A stretch of DNA of 5,496 nt from Rhodoferax sp. Lineage in GTDB: Bacteria; Pseudomonadota; Gammaproteobacteria; Burkholderiales; Burkholderiaceae_C. The DNA lies in NCBI GenBank assembly GCA_021731215.1, contig JAKFXU010000034.1:1-5496 (forward strand). Reading direction: 5' to 3'. A model generated the notes under the pieces. It worked only from the letters and a program-made list of their open reading frames with translations, searched no databases and was not told the origin of the DNA. Both the position numbers and the translations under genes were made by a program. Below are positions 1-5,496 of this stretch, one piece after another (the stretch's first letter is position 1; the number at the start of each line of letters is the position of its first letter).

Positions 1-1506
1 TTCACCAAGGGCGCTGACGTCGGCGCCGACCTGGTGGGCAAGGTCGAGGCCGGCATTCCCGAGGACGATCCGCGCAACCCGGCGGTGATTGCCGACAACG
101 TGGGCGACAACGTGGGCGACTGCGCCGGCATGGCGGCTGACCTGTTTGAAACCTACGCCGTCACCCTGATTGCCACCATGATTCTCGGCGCCCTGCTGGT
201 CACCGGCGCCGGCACCAGCGCCGTGGTCTATCCGCTGGCGCTGGGCGCGGTATCCATCGTGGCCTCCATCATCGGCTGCTTCTTCGTCAAGGCCTCGCCC
301 GGCATGACCAATGTGATGCCGGCGTTGTACAAAGGCCTGGCGGTTGCCGGCGGCTTGTCGCTGATCGCTTTTTACTTTGTCACGCTCTGGCTGATGCCCG
401 ACAATTCCATCAAGGCCGCGGGCAGCCAAATGGCGCTGGTTGGCGCCTGTGCCGTCGGTCTGGTTTTGACCGGCGCGCTGGTCTGGATCACCGAGTACTA
501 CACCGGCACCCAATACGCGCCGGTGCAGCACATCGCGCAAGCCTCCACCACCGGCCACGGCACCAACATCATTGCCGGTCTGGGTGTCTCGATGCGTTCC
601 ACCGCCTGGCCCGTGATTTTTGTCTGTGTTGCGATCTGGACCGCCTTCCAACTGGCGGGCCTGTACGGCATTGCGATTGCAGCGACCTCCATGCTGAGCA
701 TGGCCGGTATTGTGGTGGCGCTGGACGCCTATGGCCCGATCACCGACAACGCCGGCGGCATTGCCGAAATGGCGGACATGCCGGCCAGCGTGCGCGCCAT
801 CACCGACCCGCTGGACGCGGTGGGCAACACCACCAAAGCCGTGACCAAGGGCTACGCCATCGGTTCAGCCGGTCTGGCCGCGCTGGTGCTGTTTGCCGAC
901 TACACGCACAAACTCGAAGTCTATGGCAAGGCCATCAGTTTTGACTTGAGCGACCCGATGGTGATCATTGGTCTCTTTATCGGCGGCCTGATTCCCTATC
1001 TGTTCGGCGCCATGGCGATGGAAGCCGTGGGCCGCGCGGCCGGCGCGGTGGTGGTGGAAGTGCGCCGCCAGTTCCGCGACATCAAGGGCATCATGGAGGG
1101 CACCGGCAAGCCGGAATACGACACCTGCGTCGACATGCTGACCAAGGCTGCCATCAAGGAAATGATGATCCCCTCGCTGCTGCCGGTGGTGGCGCCGATT
1201 CTGGTCGGTTTGCTGCTCGGCCCCGCGGCCTTGGGTGGCTTGCTGATGGGCACCATCGTGACCGGCCTGTTTGTGGCGATCTCCATGTGCACCGGCGGCG
1301 GGGCCTGGGACAACGCCAAGAAATACATCGAAGACGGCAACCACGGCGGCAAAGGCTCCGAGCCCCACAAAGCGGCCGTCACCGGCGACACCGTGGGCGA
1401 CCCCTACAAGGATACGGCCGGCCCGGCCATCAACCCGCTGATCAAGATCATCAACATCGTGGCGCTGCTGATTGTGCCGCTGATGATGAAAATTCACGGC
1501 GGCTGA
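1..1506 (+). CDS. hppA: Membrane-bound K+-insensitive H+-translocating pyrophosphatase, 5'-truncated
   Basis: This integral inner-membrane enzyme hydrolyses cytoplasmic pyrophosphate and uses the energy to pump protons out. The reading frame is open from base 1, so the start and roughly the first 190 of about 690 residues lie outside the window; 501 codons remain. Numbering from the first visible codon, the PPi/Mg-binding motif [11 protein letters not shown] is at residues 6-16, followed by the acidic stretch with [13 protein letters not shown] second acidic motif, [12 protein letters not shown], is at 249-260, and the C-terminal substrate motif [14 protein letters not shown] is at 462-475, after [15 protein letters not shown]. 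Many hydrophobic helices lie between these motifs, as expected of the 16-helix fold. Lys279 in GNTTKA and Thr282 are the known marks of the K+-independent subfamily, which pumps H+; K+-dependent members, including Na+ pumps, have Ala at the lysine position. The stop is followed after 21 bases by an intrinsic terminator, so this is the last gene of its transcript. Family assignment is essentially certain; ion and K+ class are inferred from the motif. Confidence 0.97.
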   Translation, partial: FTKGADVGADLVGKVEAGIPEDDPRNPAVIADNVGDNVGDCAGMAADLFETYAVTLIATMILGALLVTGAGTSAVVYPLALGAVSIVASIIGCFFVKASPGMTNVMPALYKGLAVAGGLSLIAFYFVTLWLMPDNSIKAAGSQMALVGACAVGLVLTGALVWITEYYTGTQYAPVQHIAQASTTGHGTNIIAGLGVSMRSTAWPVIFVCVAIWTAFQLAGLYGIAIAATSMLSMAGIVVALDAYGPITDNAGGIAEMADMPASVRAITDPLDAVGNTTKAVTKGYAIGSAGLAALVLFADYTHKLEVYGKAISFDLSDPMVIIGLFIGGLIPYLFGAMAMEAVGRAAGAVVVEVRRQFRDIKGIMEGTGKPEYDTCVDMLTKAAIKEMMIPSLLPVVAPILVGLLLGPAALGGLLMGTIVTGLFVAISMCTGGGAWDNAKKYIEDGNHGGKGSEPHKAAVTGDTVGDPYKDTAGPAINPLIKIINIVALLIVPLMMKIHGG

Positions 1507-1527
1507 TCCGTCACGACCCGCTCCATG

Positions 1528-1551
1528 ACCCGCTGCGGCGGGTTTTTTTTT
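1528..1551 (+). terminator. Intrinsic terminator of hppA
   Basis: A perfect 6-bp GC-rich stem, ACCCGC (1528-1533) paired with GCGGGT (1538-1543), with loop TGCG, runs straight into nine T residues (1543-1551). It starts 21 bases after the hppA stop. This is a textbook Rho-independent terminator and separates hppA from the lipoprotein gene downstream. Confidence 0.9.
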
Positions 1552-1584
1552 CCTCCAAACTCGATTTTTTAATGCGCCAGAACA

Positions 1585-1598
1585 TTGACTAATGTCAA
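1585..1598. promoter_or_regulatory. Short palindrome, possible operator or -35 element upstream of the lipoprotein gene
   Basis: TTGAC (1585-1589) and GTCAA (1594-1598) form a perfect inverted repeat around TAAT, in the AT-richer gap between the hppA terminator and the lipoprotein gene. The left arm reads TTGACT, which also resembles a sigma-70 -35 box, but I see no good -10 box 16-18 bases further on. It may be a small regulator-binding site, or chance. The lipoprotein gene must have its promoter in this gap, since the preceding transcript is terminated. Confidence 0.3.
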
Positions 1599-1655
1599 CC
1601 AACAAAGTCGCTCCATCGCTAGCATCAAGCGGGAACACTCATCAAAGGTAATCTC

Positions 1656-2231
1656 TTGAACCCACGCACATTCTTGAATAGCGGCTGCCTGTTGCTACTG
1701 GCGCTGCTGCTGGCCGGCTGCTCCTCACTGCTGCCCCGGGCGCGCAGCGAATCCTCCCCGTTCAAGACCTTTGAGGAGGCGCGCCACGCCATCGACGCCC
1801 TGGTTCCGATGAAAAGCGATGTGGCCACGCTGACCGCGCTGGGAATTGATCCGGTGAGACAGCCCAATACCGCCATCCTGACGCATGCCGACATCGTGCG
1901 GCGCTTTGTGCCCAGCGCCTTGCTCAAACGCGAAGACCTGGATCCGGGCGTGTTGGCCTGCCTGGAGGCACGCGACGCCTGTCGCGGCTGGGAGATCACG
2001 GCGGCGCGCATCGCCAAGGCGCGAACCGGCAACTTTGTGGCCGACTTCACCAATTTTTCACGCCGCCTGGAGACCACCGGCTGGCGCTTCAACGCCTTGG
2101 TCTTGCTGGTCAATGACGTGGTGGTCTACCGCGCCTGGGGCGGGCAGCCCAGCGTCAGCGAGGTCGAGATCAACACCAACCCGCTTGGGCCGCTGCAGGA
2201 CATGGGCCCGTACTTCGTCACCCCGCGGTAA
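1656..2231 (+). CDS. Putative outer-membrane lipoprotein of unknown function
   Basis: The gene encodes 191 residues. The N-terminus has one arginine (R4), a leucine-rich hydrophobic stretch (about residues 11-20) and a lipobox LAGC at 19-22, so Cys22 is the predicted lipidated residue after signal peptidase II cleavage. The +2 residue is Ser, not Asp, which favours transfer to the outer membrane by the Lol system. The mature part is soluble and mixed alpha/beta in appearance, with Cys102 and Cys109 as a possible disulfide pair and a hydrophobic strand-like segment NALVLLVNDVVVYRAWGG at 146-163. I do not recognise a named domain. The start is TTG: it is preceded by AAAGG at 1644-1648 with 7-base spacing, and an in-frame stop at 1620-1622 with no ATG between leaves no better upstream choice. 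It stands alone between the hppA terminator and a convergent gene. The signal peptide and lipobox are seen; localisation is inferred. Confidence 0.82.
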   Translation: MNPRTFLNSGCLLLLALLLAGCSSLLPRARSESSPFKTFEEARHAIDALVPMKSDVATLTALGIDPVRQPNTAILTHADIVRRFVPSALLKREDLDPGVLACLEARDACRGWEITAARIAKARTGNFVADFTNFSRRLETTGWRFNALVLLVNDVVVYRAWGGQPSVSEVEINTNPLGPLQDMGPYFVTPR

Positions 2232-2302
2232 GCCGGCCGCTGGCGGCGGCGAACTGCCGTTTGCTGGCGTCAAGTCCGGTGCATACGGCGGCAAAAAACA
2301 AG

Positions 2303-3169
2303 TCAGACCAGGACGGCAACCTCGGCTCTGGAGGTCCAGTCAATCGGCTCCTGCTGCAGCGCCATATCGATGTCGATGCCCAATGCCAGCGCGACCACGT
2401 CGGGAAAATTGTCAGTCAACTCCTGCTGGCCATAATTGGCTTCCCTGGCCCGCGCCCGCCACGCCGCCAGATGAAGAATGCCGGCCAATGGCTCGTACAC
2501 CTCGTTCTCGAAGGGTACGCATTGATGCTCCAGCGCGTCCACAATCGGCTGCGGGAATTGCCAGCTGCGGGCAAAGCCGGCCCCCACATCGGCATAGCAG
2601 TAGCCCAGCAGCCGGCGCTCGGCGCCAGCGCGCTTGAGCCCCAGGGGCGCAATCTGCTGGTTCAGTGCGGCCAGTTCCTGGGCCAGCCCCAGGTGCATCA
2701 CCAGTTCGCCGGTGGCATGGATCAAACCGGCGGTGAAGGCGGCGGGTTGCCTTTGCCGGACCATGCCGCCGAGCATGCGCGACAATTTGGCCACGTTCAG
2801 GCTGTAACGCCAGAACTGGTGCAGATCGATGCCGGGAATGGTCCGGAACGCACCGGCCACTGCGGCTGCCGTGGCCAGGGAGCGCACCTGGTCCAGACCC
2901 ATCAACGCCAGCGCCTCCGACACGCTGCTGATCTTGTTGGACAACTGGAACTGCGCCGAATTCGCCAGGCGCAGCAAACGCGTTGTCAGCACCGGGTCGG
3001 TATTGATCAACTGGCTTATTTTCCTGAGATCGGGCTGCGCGCGATCAAGCTCGTTGAGCAGCAACGCGATGATTTTCGGGATACTGGGCAAGGCCTGGTT
3101 GGAAGCCAGCAATTCTTTGAGTGTCAACAACGACGGCCCCTGTGCTTCGAATTGATGAGTGGTGGCCAT
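2303..3169 (-). CDS. HDOD-domain signal transduction protein
   Basis: This 288-residue cytoplasmic protein is mostly one HDOD domain, a non-catalytic relative of HD phosphohydrolases used in bacterial signalling. Family features in order: LPSIP (27-31), DPVLTTRLLRLANSAQF (58-74), the helix around ALALMGLDQVRSL (86-98), FWRYSLNVAKLSR (119-131), AGLIHATGELVM (147-158) and the late helix VGAGFARSWQFPQPIVDALEHQ (195-216). The HD dyad position reads His151-Ala152, so metal-dependent phosphohydrolase activity is not expected. No receiver, GGDEF, EAL or kinase domain is attached. The ATG at 3169 is chosen because the domain begins soon after it, as in relatives I remember; AAAGGAG lies at 3185-3191, but 15 bases away, which is long. 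The frame stays open upstream to an ATG at 3247, which would add 26 hydrophobic residues with no visible ribosome site. It converges on the lipoprotein gene (71-base gap) and diverges from the SDR gene. Its pathway cannot be told from the context. Confidence 0.9.
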   Translation of the reverse strand: MATTHQFEAQGPSLLTLKELLASNQALPSIPKIIALLLNELDRAQPDLRKISQLINTDPVLTTRLLRLANSAQFQLSNKISSVSEALALMGLDQVRSLATAAAVAGAFRTIPGIDLHQFWRYSLNVAKLSRMLGGMVRQRQPAAFTAGLIHATGELVMHLGLAQELAALNQQIAPLGLKRAGAERRLLGYCYADVGAGFARSWQFPQPIVDALEHQCVPFENEVYEPLAGILHLAAWRARAREANYGQQELTDNFPDVVALALGIDIDMALQQEPIDWTSRAEVAVLV

Positions 3170-3311
3170 TATCCGCCAGACCGACTCCTTTAAAACGTGC
3201 CAGAATCCGACCATGAAACACGGCATCAACGCAGCGCAAAAACGCATGATTTAAACGCGTGTCGTGCAAGCCAATTCGTTACAAAATCAACCAGCCTGCG
3301 GGTACCTGAGC
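3170..3311. promoter_or_regulatory. Divergent intergenic region between the HDOD and SDR genes
   Basis: These 142 bases must hold the promoters of both divergent genes if 3169 and 3312 are the true starts. They are less GC-rich than the flanking genes, with AT-rich patches at about 3188-3195, 3248-3255 and 3280-3290. The only clear element is AAAGGAG on the minus strand at 3185-3191, the likely ribosome site of the HDOD gene. I could not pick convincing -35/-10 pairs on either strand and see no strong palindrome. Confidence 0.45.
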
Positions 3312-4073
3312 ATGCGCGTTCAAAACAAATCGATCATCGTGACCGGCGCGGGCGGGTGCATTGGCGCGGGCATTGCCAGGCGCCTGGCGGCCGAAGGAGC
3401 CCAGGTCATCGTCAACGACATCGATGTGGCACTGGGAAAAAAAGTGGTCGCCGAGATCGTGGCGGCCGGGGGCACGGCCTCGTTTTTTGTGGCTAACGTG
3501 ACCAAGTCTGAAGACGTCAAGGCACTGGTCGCAACTGCCGTGCAGCGCTACGGCACGCTGGACGTGATGGTCAACAACGCGGGTTGGACGCACCGCAATC
3601 GCCCGGCGCTGGAAGTCAGCGAAGAAGAATTTGACAAGTGCTATGCCGTCAACGTCAAGAGCATCTACCTGGCCACCCTGCACGCCACGCCGGTATTTCG
3701 GGCCCAGGGCAGTGGCAGCTTCATCAACATTGCCTCCACCGCAGGTGTGCGCCCGCGCCCGGGCCTGACCTGGTACAACGGTTCCAAGGGCGCGGTGATC
3801 ACCACCTCCAAGTCACTGGCGGCCGAACTGGGACCGGACAATATCCGCGTCAATTGCATCAATCCGGTGTTCAACCCGGACACCGGACTAGCCGTCGAAT
3901 TTGCCGGCGGCCCCCTGACCGAAGAGCGCAAAGCCAAGTTCCGCGCCACCATTCCCCTGGGCCGCTTTTCCACCGCGCTGGATGTGGCCAATGCGGTCTT
4001 GTACCTGGCCAGCGACGAGGCCGCCTTTATCAGCGGCGTATGCCTTGAAGTGGACGGGGCACGCTGTGTTTAA
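3312..4073 (+). CDS. Classical short-chain dehydrogenase/reductase (SDR), substrate unknown
   Basis: This 253-residue cytoplasmic NAD(P)-dependent oxidoreductase has the usual length of the classical SDR family. The Rossmann glycine motif TGAGGCIG is at 11-18, the acidic Asp36 at the end of the second strand (VNDID) suggests NAD(H) preference, and NNAG is at 88-91. The catalytic set is complete: Asn114 (NVKS), Ser142 (INIAST), Tyr155 and Lys159 (YNGSK). The usual Pro-Gly after strand 6 is Pro185-Val186 (CINPV), as in a subgroup often labelled glucose 1-dehydrogenase or 3-oxoacyl-ACP reductase; such names do not establish the substrate. The C-terminus ([29 protein letters not shown]) is typical, though the text of this stretch is given only to show family likeness by its parts IPLGRF and [11 protein letters not shown] 3312 is preferred over an in-frame GTG at 3264, because the Rossmann strand starts right after it; its ribosome site is weak (GCGGG at 3298-3302). 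It ends 26 bases before moaA and may share its transcript. Confidence 0.93.
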   Translation: MRVQNKSIIVTGAGGCIGAGIARRLAAEGAQVIVNDIDVALGKKVVAEIVAAGGTASFFVANVTKSEDVKALVATAVQRYGTLDVMVNNAGWTHRNRPALEVSEEEFDKCYAVNVKSIYLATLHATPVFRAQGSGSFINIASTAGVRPRPGLTWYNGSKGAVITTSKSLAAELGPDNIRVNCINPVFNPDTGLAVEFAGGPLTEERKAKFRATIPLGRFSTALDVANAVLYLASDEAAFISGVCLEVDGARCV

Positions 4074-4099
4074 CCAATACGCCAGGCAACTTGAACGCC

Positions 4100-5260
4100 A
4101 TGACTGAGCCCTACACGCCACGCGTTGTGCCGCTGCTGGACCAGCGCTCGGCGGCGCTGCCGACCCCGGCCGCGGCCTTCACAAGCGACACCCGCAGGGC
4201 CGCCGACGGCCTGCTCCTCGACACCCGCCAGCGCCCCTTGCGCGATTTGCGCATCAGCGTGACGGACCGCTGCAACTTCCGCTGCAACTACTGCATGCCC
4301 AAGGAAATTTTTGACAAGAACTACAGCTACCTGCCGCACGCCGCCCTGCTGTCATTTGAGGAAATCACCCGCATTGCCAAAGTGTTTGTGGCGCACGGCG
4401 TGCAAAAGATCCGCCTCACCGGCGGCGAGCCACTGCTGCGCAAGAACATCGAGCGGCTGATTGAGCAGTTGTCGGCCCTGCGCACGCTGGAAGGGCGCGC
4501 GCTGGACCTGACGCTCACCACCAACGGCTCGTTGCTGGCCCGCAAAGCGCGCGCGCTCAAGGCCGCTGGCCTGCAACGCGTGACCGTCAGCCTGGACGGA
4601 CTCGATGACGCTATTTTCCGCAGCATGAACGATGTCGACTTCCCGGTGGCCGACGTGCTGACTGGAATTGAGGCGGCACGCGACGCGGGTTTAGGTCCGA
4701 TCAAGATCAATATGGTGGTCAAACGCGGCACCAACGAACATCAAATTCTGCCGATGGCGCGCCGTTTCATGGGCACAGGGATGGTGCTGCGCTTTATTGA
4801 GTACATGGATGTCGGCGTGACCAATGGCTGGCGCATGAACGAGGTGCTGCCCTCCTCGGAGGTAGTTAAGCTGATTCACACCGAGTTGCCGCTGGTGCAG
4901 CTTGAACCCTCCCAGCCGGGCGAAACCGCCGAGCGCTGGGGCTATGCCAATGCGGCTGGTCAGCACGACCAGGCCGCCGGTGAAATCGGCGTCATCAGCA
5001 GTGTGACGCAGGCCTTCTGCGGCGACTGCAACCGCGCGCGGCTGTCAACCGAAGGCAAGCTGTTCCTGTGCCTGTTCGCGTCCCAGGGCTACGACCTGCG
5101 TTCACTGGTTCGCGCTGACGCAGCCGACGCCGACCTGACTTCTGCCGTGGCGCATATCTGGGCTGGCCGCGCCGACCGCTACTCCGAGCTGCGCAGCGCC
5201 ATGGCACCCGACGCCGGCAGCGGCAGGCGCCGGGTTGAAATGAGCTACATAGGGGGATGA
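4100..5260 (+). CDS. moaA: GTP 3',8-cyclase MoaA, molybdenum cofactor biosynthesis
   Basis: MoaA is a radical-SAM enzyme that, with SAM, converts GTP to 3',8-cyclo-7,8-dihydro-GTP, which MoaC then turns into cyclic pyranopterin monophosphate, the first steps of molybdenum cofactor synthesis. In the 386-residue product the radical-SAM cluster cysteines are Cys58, Cys62 and Cys65 ([13 protein letters not shown]), the SAM-binding GGE is at 108-110 in [10 protein letters not shown], and the second 4Fe-4S cluster, which binds GTP, uses Cys307, Cys310 and Cys324 (C-x2-C-x13-C). The protein ends in the Gly-Gly pair (385-386) that MoaA needs for activity. All key residues are intact. An N-terminal extension of about 45 residues precedes the core, longer than in E. 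coli MoaA (329 residues). ATG 4100 is chosen; a TTG at 4091 in frame would add three residues and sits closer to the weak AGG at 4084-4086, so the start is uncertain by three codons. The SDR gene is 26 bases upstream, and probable mobA follows. Confidence 0.97.
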   Translation: MTEPYTPRVVPLLDQRSAALPTPAAAFTSDTRRAADGLLLDTRQRPLRDLRISVTDRCNFRCNYCMPKEIFDKNYSYLPHAALLSFEEITRIAKVFVAHGVQKIRLTGGEPLLRKNIERLIEQLSALRTLEGRALDLTLTTNGSLLARKARALKAAGLQRVTVSLDGLDDAIFRSMNDVDFPVADVLTGIEAARDAGLGPIKINMVVKRGTNEHQILPMARRFMGTGMVLRFIEYMDVGVTNGWRMNEVLPSSEVVKLIHTELPLVQLEPSQPGETAERWGYANAAGQHDQAAGEIGVISSVTQAFCGDCNRARLSTEGKLFLCLFASQGYDLRSLVRADAADADLTSAVAHIWAGRADRYSELRSAMAPDAGSGRRRVEMSYIGG

Positions 5261-5264
5261 CGAT

Positions 5265-5438
5265 GGCCCCCACGCTTGTCGCTTCGCGTACTGCGCGAGG
5301 CCTTGCAGGCCGCGGCTCGCGCGACGCTTCGCCTCTGTCGCCTGTCCAAGCCTGCTCAAGCAGACTTGGAGCCGCAGGCTCCAGCCCCTCAGGGGCCTCT
5401 GCCATGCTTGGGACGGCCCGGCGGAAAATTGCTTCCCC
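5265..5438. repeat. Hairpin-rich, repeat-like intergenic element between moaA and mobA
   Basis: About 170 bases of very GC-rich sequence begin five bases after the moaA stop. It opens with CCCCCACGCTTGTCGCTTCGCG and closes near GGACGGCCCGGCGG. I associate this type of opening and closing wording, with a CCCCT..AGGGG hairpin between, with elements scattered between genes of Comamonadaceae; that is memory and was not searched. It contains at least four stem-loops: 5293-5322 (7-bp outer stem GCGCGAG/CTCGCGC with an inner GCCT/AGGC hairpin), 5345-5370, 5367-5383 and 5384-5396. No second copy lies in this window. Small open frames through it (for example from 5257) are low-complexity Arg/Ser/Ala-rich and not credible proteins. 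Confidence 0.6.
5345..5396 (+). other. Three consecutive stem-loops, two mutually exclusive
   Basis: Stem A pairs TCCAAG (5345-5350) with CTTGGA (5365-5370), then after one C-A mismatch CTGC (5352-5355) with GCAG (5360-5363), loop TCAA. Stem B pairs TGGAGCC (5367-5373) with GGCTCCA (5377-5383), loop GCA. Stem C pairs GCCCC (5384-5388) with GGGGC (5392-5396), loop TCA. A and B share bases 5367-5370, so they compete, while B and C can stack. No T-tract follows stem C directly, so these are not ordinary intrinsic terminators; a run of six Ts occurs only at 5440-5445, behind a weak 4-bp GGAA/TTCC stem (5423-5436). The pairings are seen; any function is inference. Confidence 0.65.
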
Positions 5439-5462
5439 ATTTTTTAATGAGTGAAATGTTGA

Positions 5463-5496
5463 ATGATTAGTCCAGACCAAATAACCGGCCTGATTC
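5463..5496 (+). CDS. mobA: Probable molybdenum cofactor guanylyltransferase MobA, N-terminal fragment (3'-truncated)
   Basis: Only 11 codons are visible before the window ends: MISPDQITGLI. MobA proteins start with a short lead followed by ITGLILAGG, the first strand and start of the nucleotide-binding loop, so the fragment stops just before the diagnostic LAGGRGSRMGG. The match and the position directly downstream of moaA both point to mobA, whose product transfers GMP from GTP to molybdopterin to make the guanine dinucleotide cofactor. The ATG at 5463 is preceded by an in-frame TGA at 5460-5462, so the gene cannot start further upstream in this frame; the ribosome site is weak. Assignment rests on very few residues plus context. 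Confidence 0.6.
   Translation, partial: MISPDQITGLI

Noticed and set aside
865..1638. Long open frame on the minus strand across hppA (257 codons)
   Set aside because: It is His/Gly/Asp/Arg-rich low-complexity translation opposite a certain gene, has no recognisable domain, and arises from GC-rich codon bias.
2232..2302. Possible bidirectional terminator between the converging lipoprotein and HDOD genes
   Set aside because: GC-rich pairings such as GCCGC/GCGGC at 2236-2250 exist, but no T-tract follows on either strand. The A-run at 2293-2298 reads as Ts before, not after, a stem for minus-strand transcription.
1885..2637. Plus-strand open frame overlapping the lipoprotein gene and running into the HDOD gene (250 codons)
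   Set aside because: It is out of frame with the lipoprotein, Pro/Arg/Ala-rich, and crosses the end of a convergent gene, so it is a shadow frame.
2261..3193. Long open frame on the plus strand across the HDOD gene (310 codons)
   Set aside because: It is the antisense of a well-supported domain protein; the translation is Gln/Arg/Gly-rich with no family features.
3213..3254. 13-codon frame MKHGINAAQKRMI in the divergent gap, a possible leader peptide
   Set aside because: It has no ribosome site, no run of regulatory codons and no terminator hairpin after it, so chance is the simpler explanation.
3189..3261. Similar AT-rich words TTTAAAACGTG (3189-3199) and TTTAAACGCGTG (3250-3261) as a direct repeat operator
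   Set aside because: The match is imperfect, the spacing is about 60 bases and no flanking symmetry supports a binding site.
5257..5454. Open frame starting with ATGA overlap at the moaA stop (65 codons)
   Set aside because: The overlap looks like translational coupling, but the product is just the hairpin-rich element translated, Ser/Arg/Ala-rich, and stops before mobA.
1..5496. Mobile element, CRISPR, toxin-antitoxin or defence system
   Set aside because: No transposase, integrase, regular spaced repeats or small paired genes were found; all long genes are explained by housekeeping or common families.

Overview
The window looks like chromosomal DNA of a betaproteobacterium in Burkholderiales, probably a Comamonadaceae member related to Rhodoferax, Polaromonas or Acidovorax. 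The grounds are the high GC content with GC-rich third positions, protein wording typical of that family (an H+-PPase of the K+-insensitive type, a MoaA with a long N-terminal extension), and a GC-rich, hairpin-dense intergenic element of a kind I associate with these genomes. The genus is an inference from memory, not a search.

Layout from left to right: (1) bases 1-1506, the C-terminal 501 codons of hppA, a membrane pyrophosphatase proton pump whose start lies outside the window, closed by a good intrinsic terminator at 1528-1551. (2) 1656-2231, an uncharacterised lipoprotein gene with a TTG start, preceded by a 149-base gap that contains a short operator-like palindrome. (3) 2303-3169 on the minus strand, an HDOD-domain signalling protein, convergent with the lipoprotein gene. 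(4) 3170-3311, a 142-base divergent intergenic region. (5) 3312-4073, a classical short-chain dehydrogenase/reductase (SDR), followed after 26 bases by (6) 4100-5260, moaA, the first enzyme of molybdenum cofactor synthesis. (7) 5261-5462, an intergenic spacer filled mainly by a hairpin-rich repeat-like element. (8) 5463-5496, the first 11 codons of what is probably mobA, cut by the window edge.

The functional themes are separate. hppA couples PPi hydrolysis to proton export; the lipoprotein and the HDOD protein are single genes with no obvious partner; and the right side is the beginning of a molybdenum cofactor cluster (moaA, then probably mobA), with the SDR gene close enough upstream of moaA to share its transcript. 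I see no rRNA, tRNA, CRISPR array, transposase, phage gene or defence system. This is mostly ordinary core genome. The least explained item is the stem-loop array between moaA and mobA, where two of the stems share bases and cannot form together.
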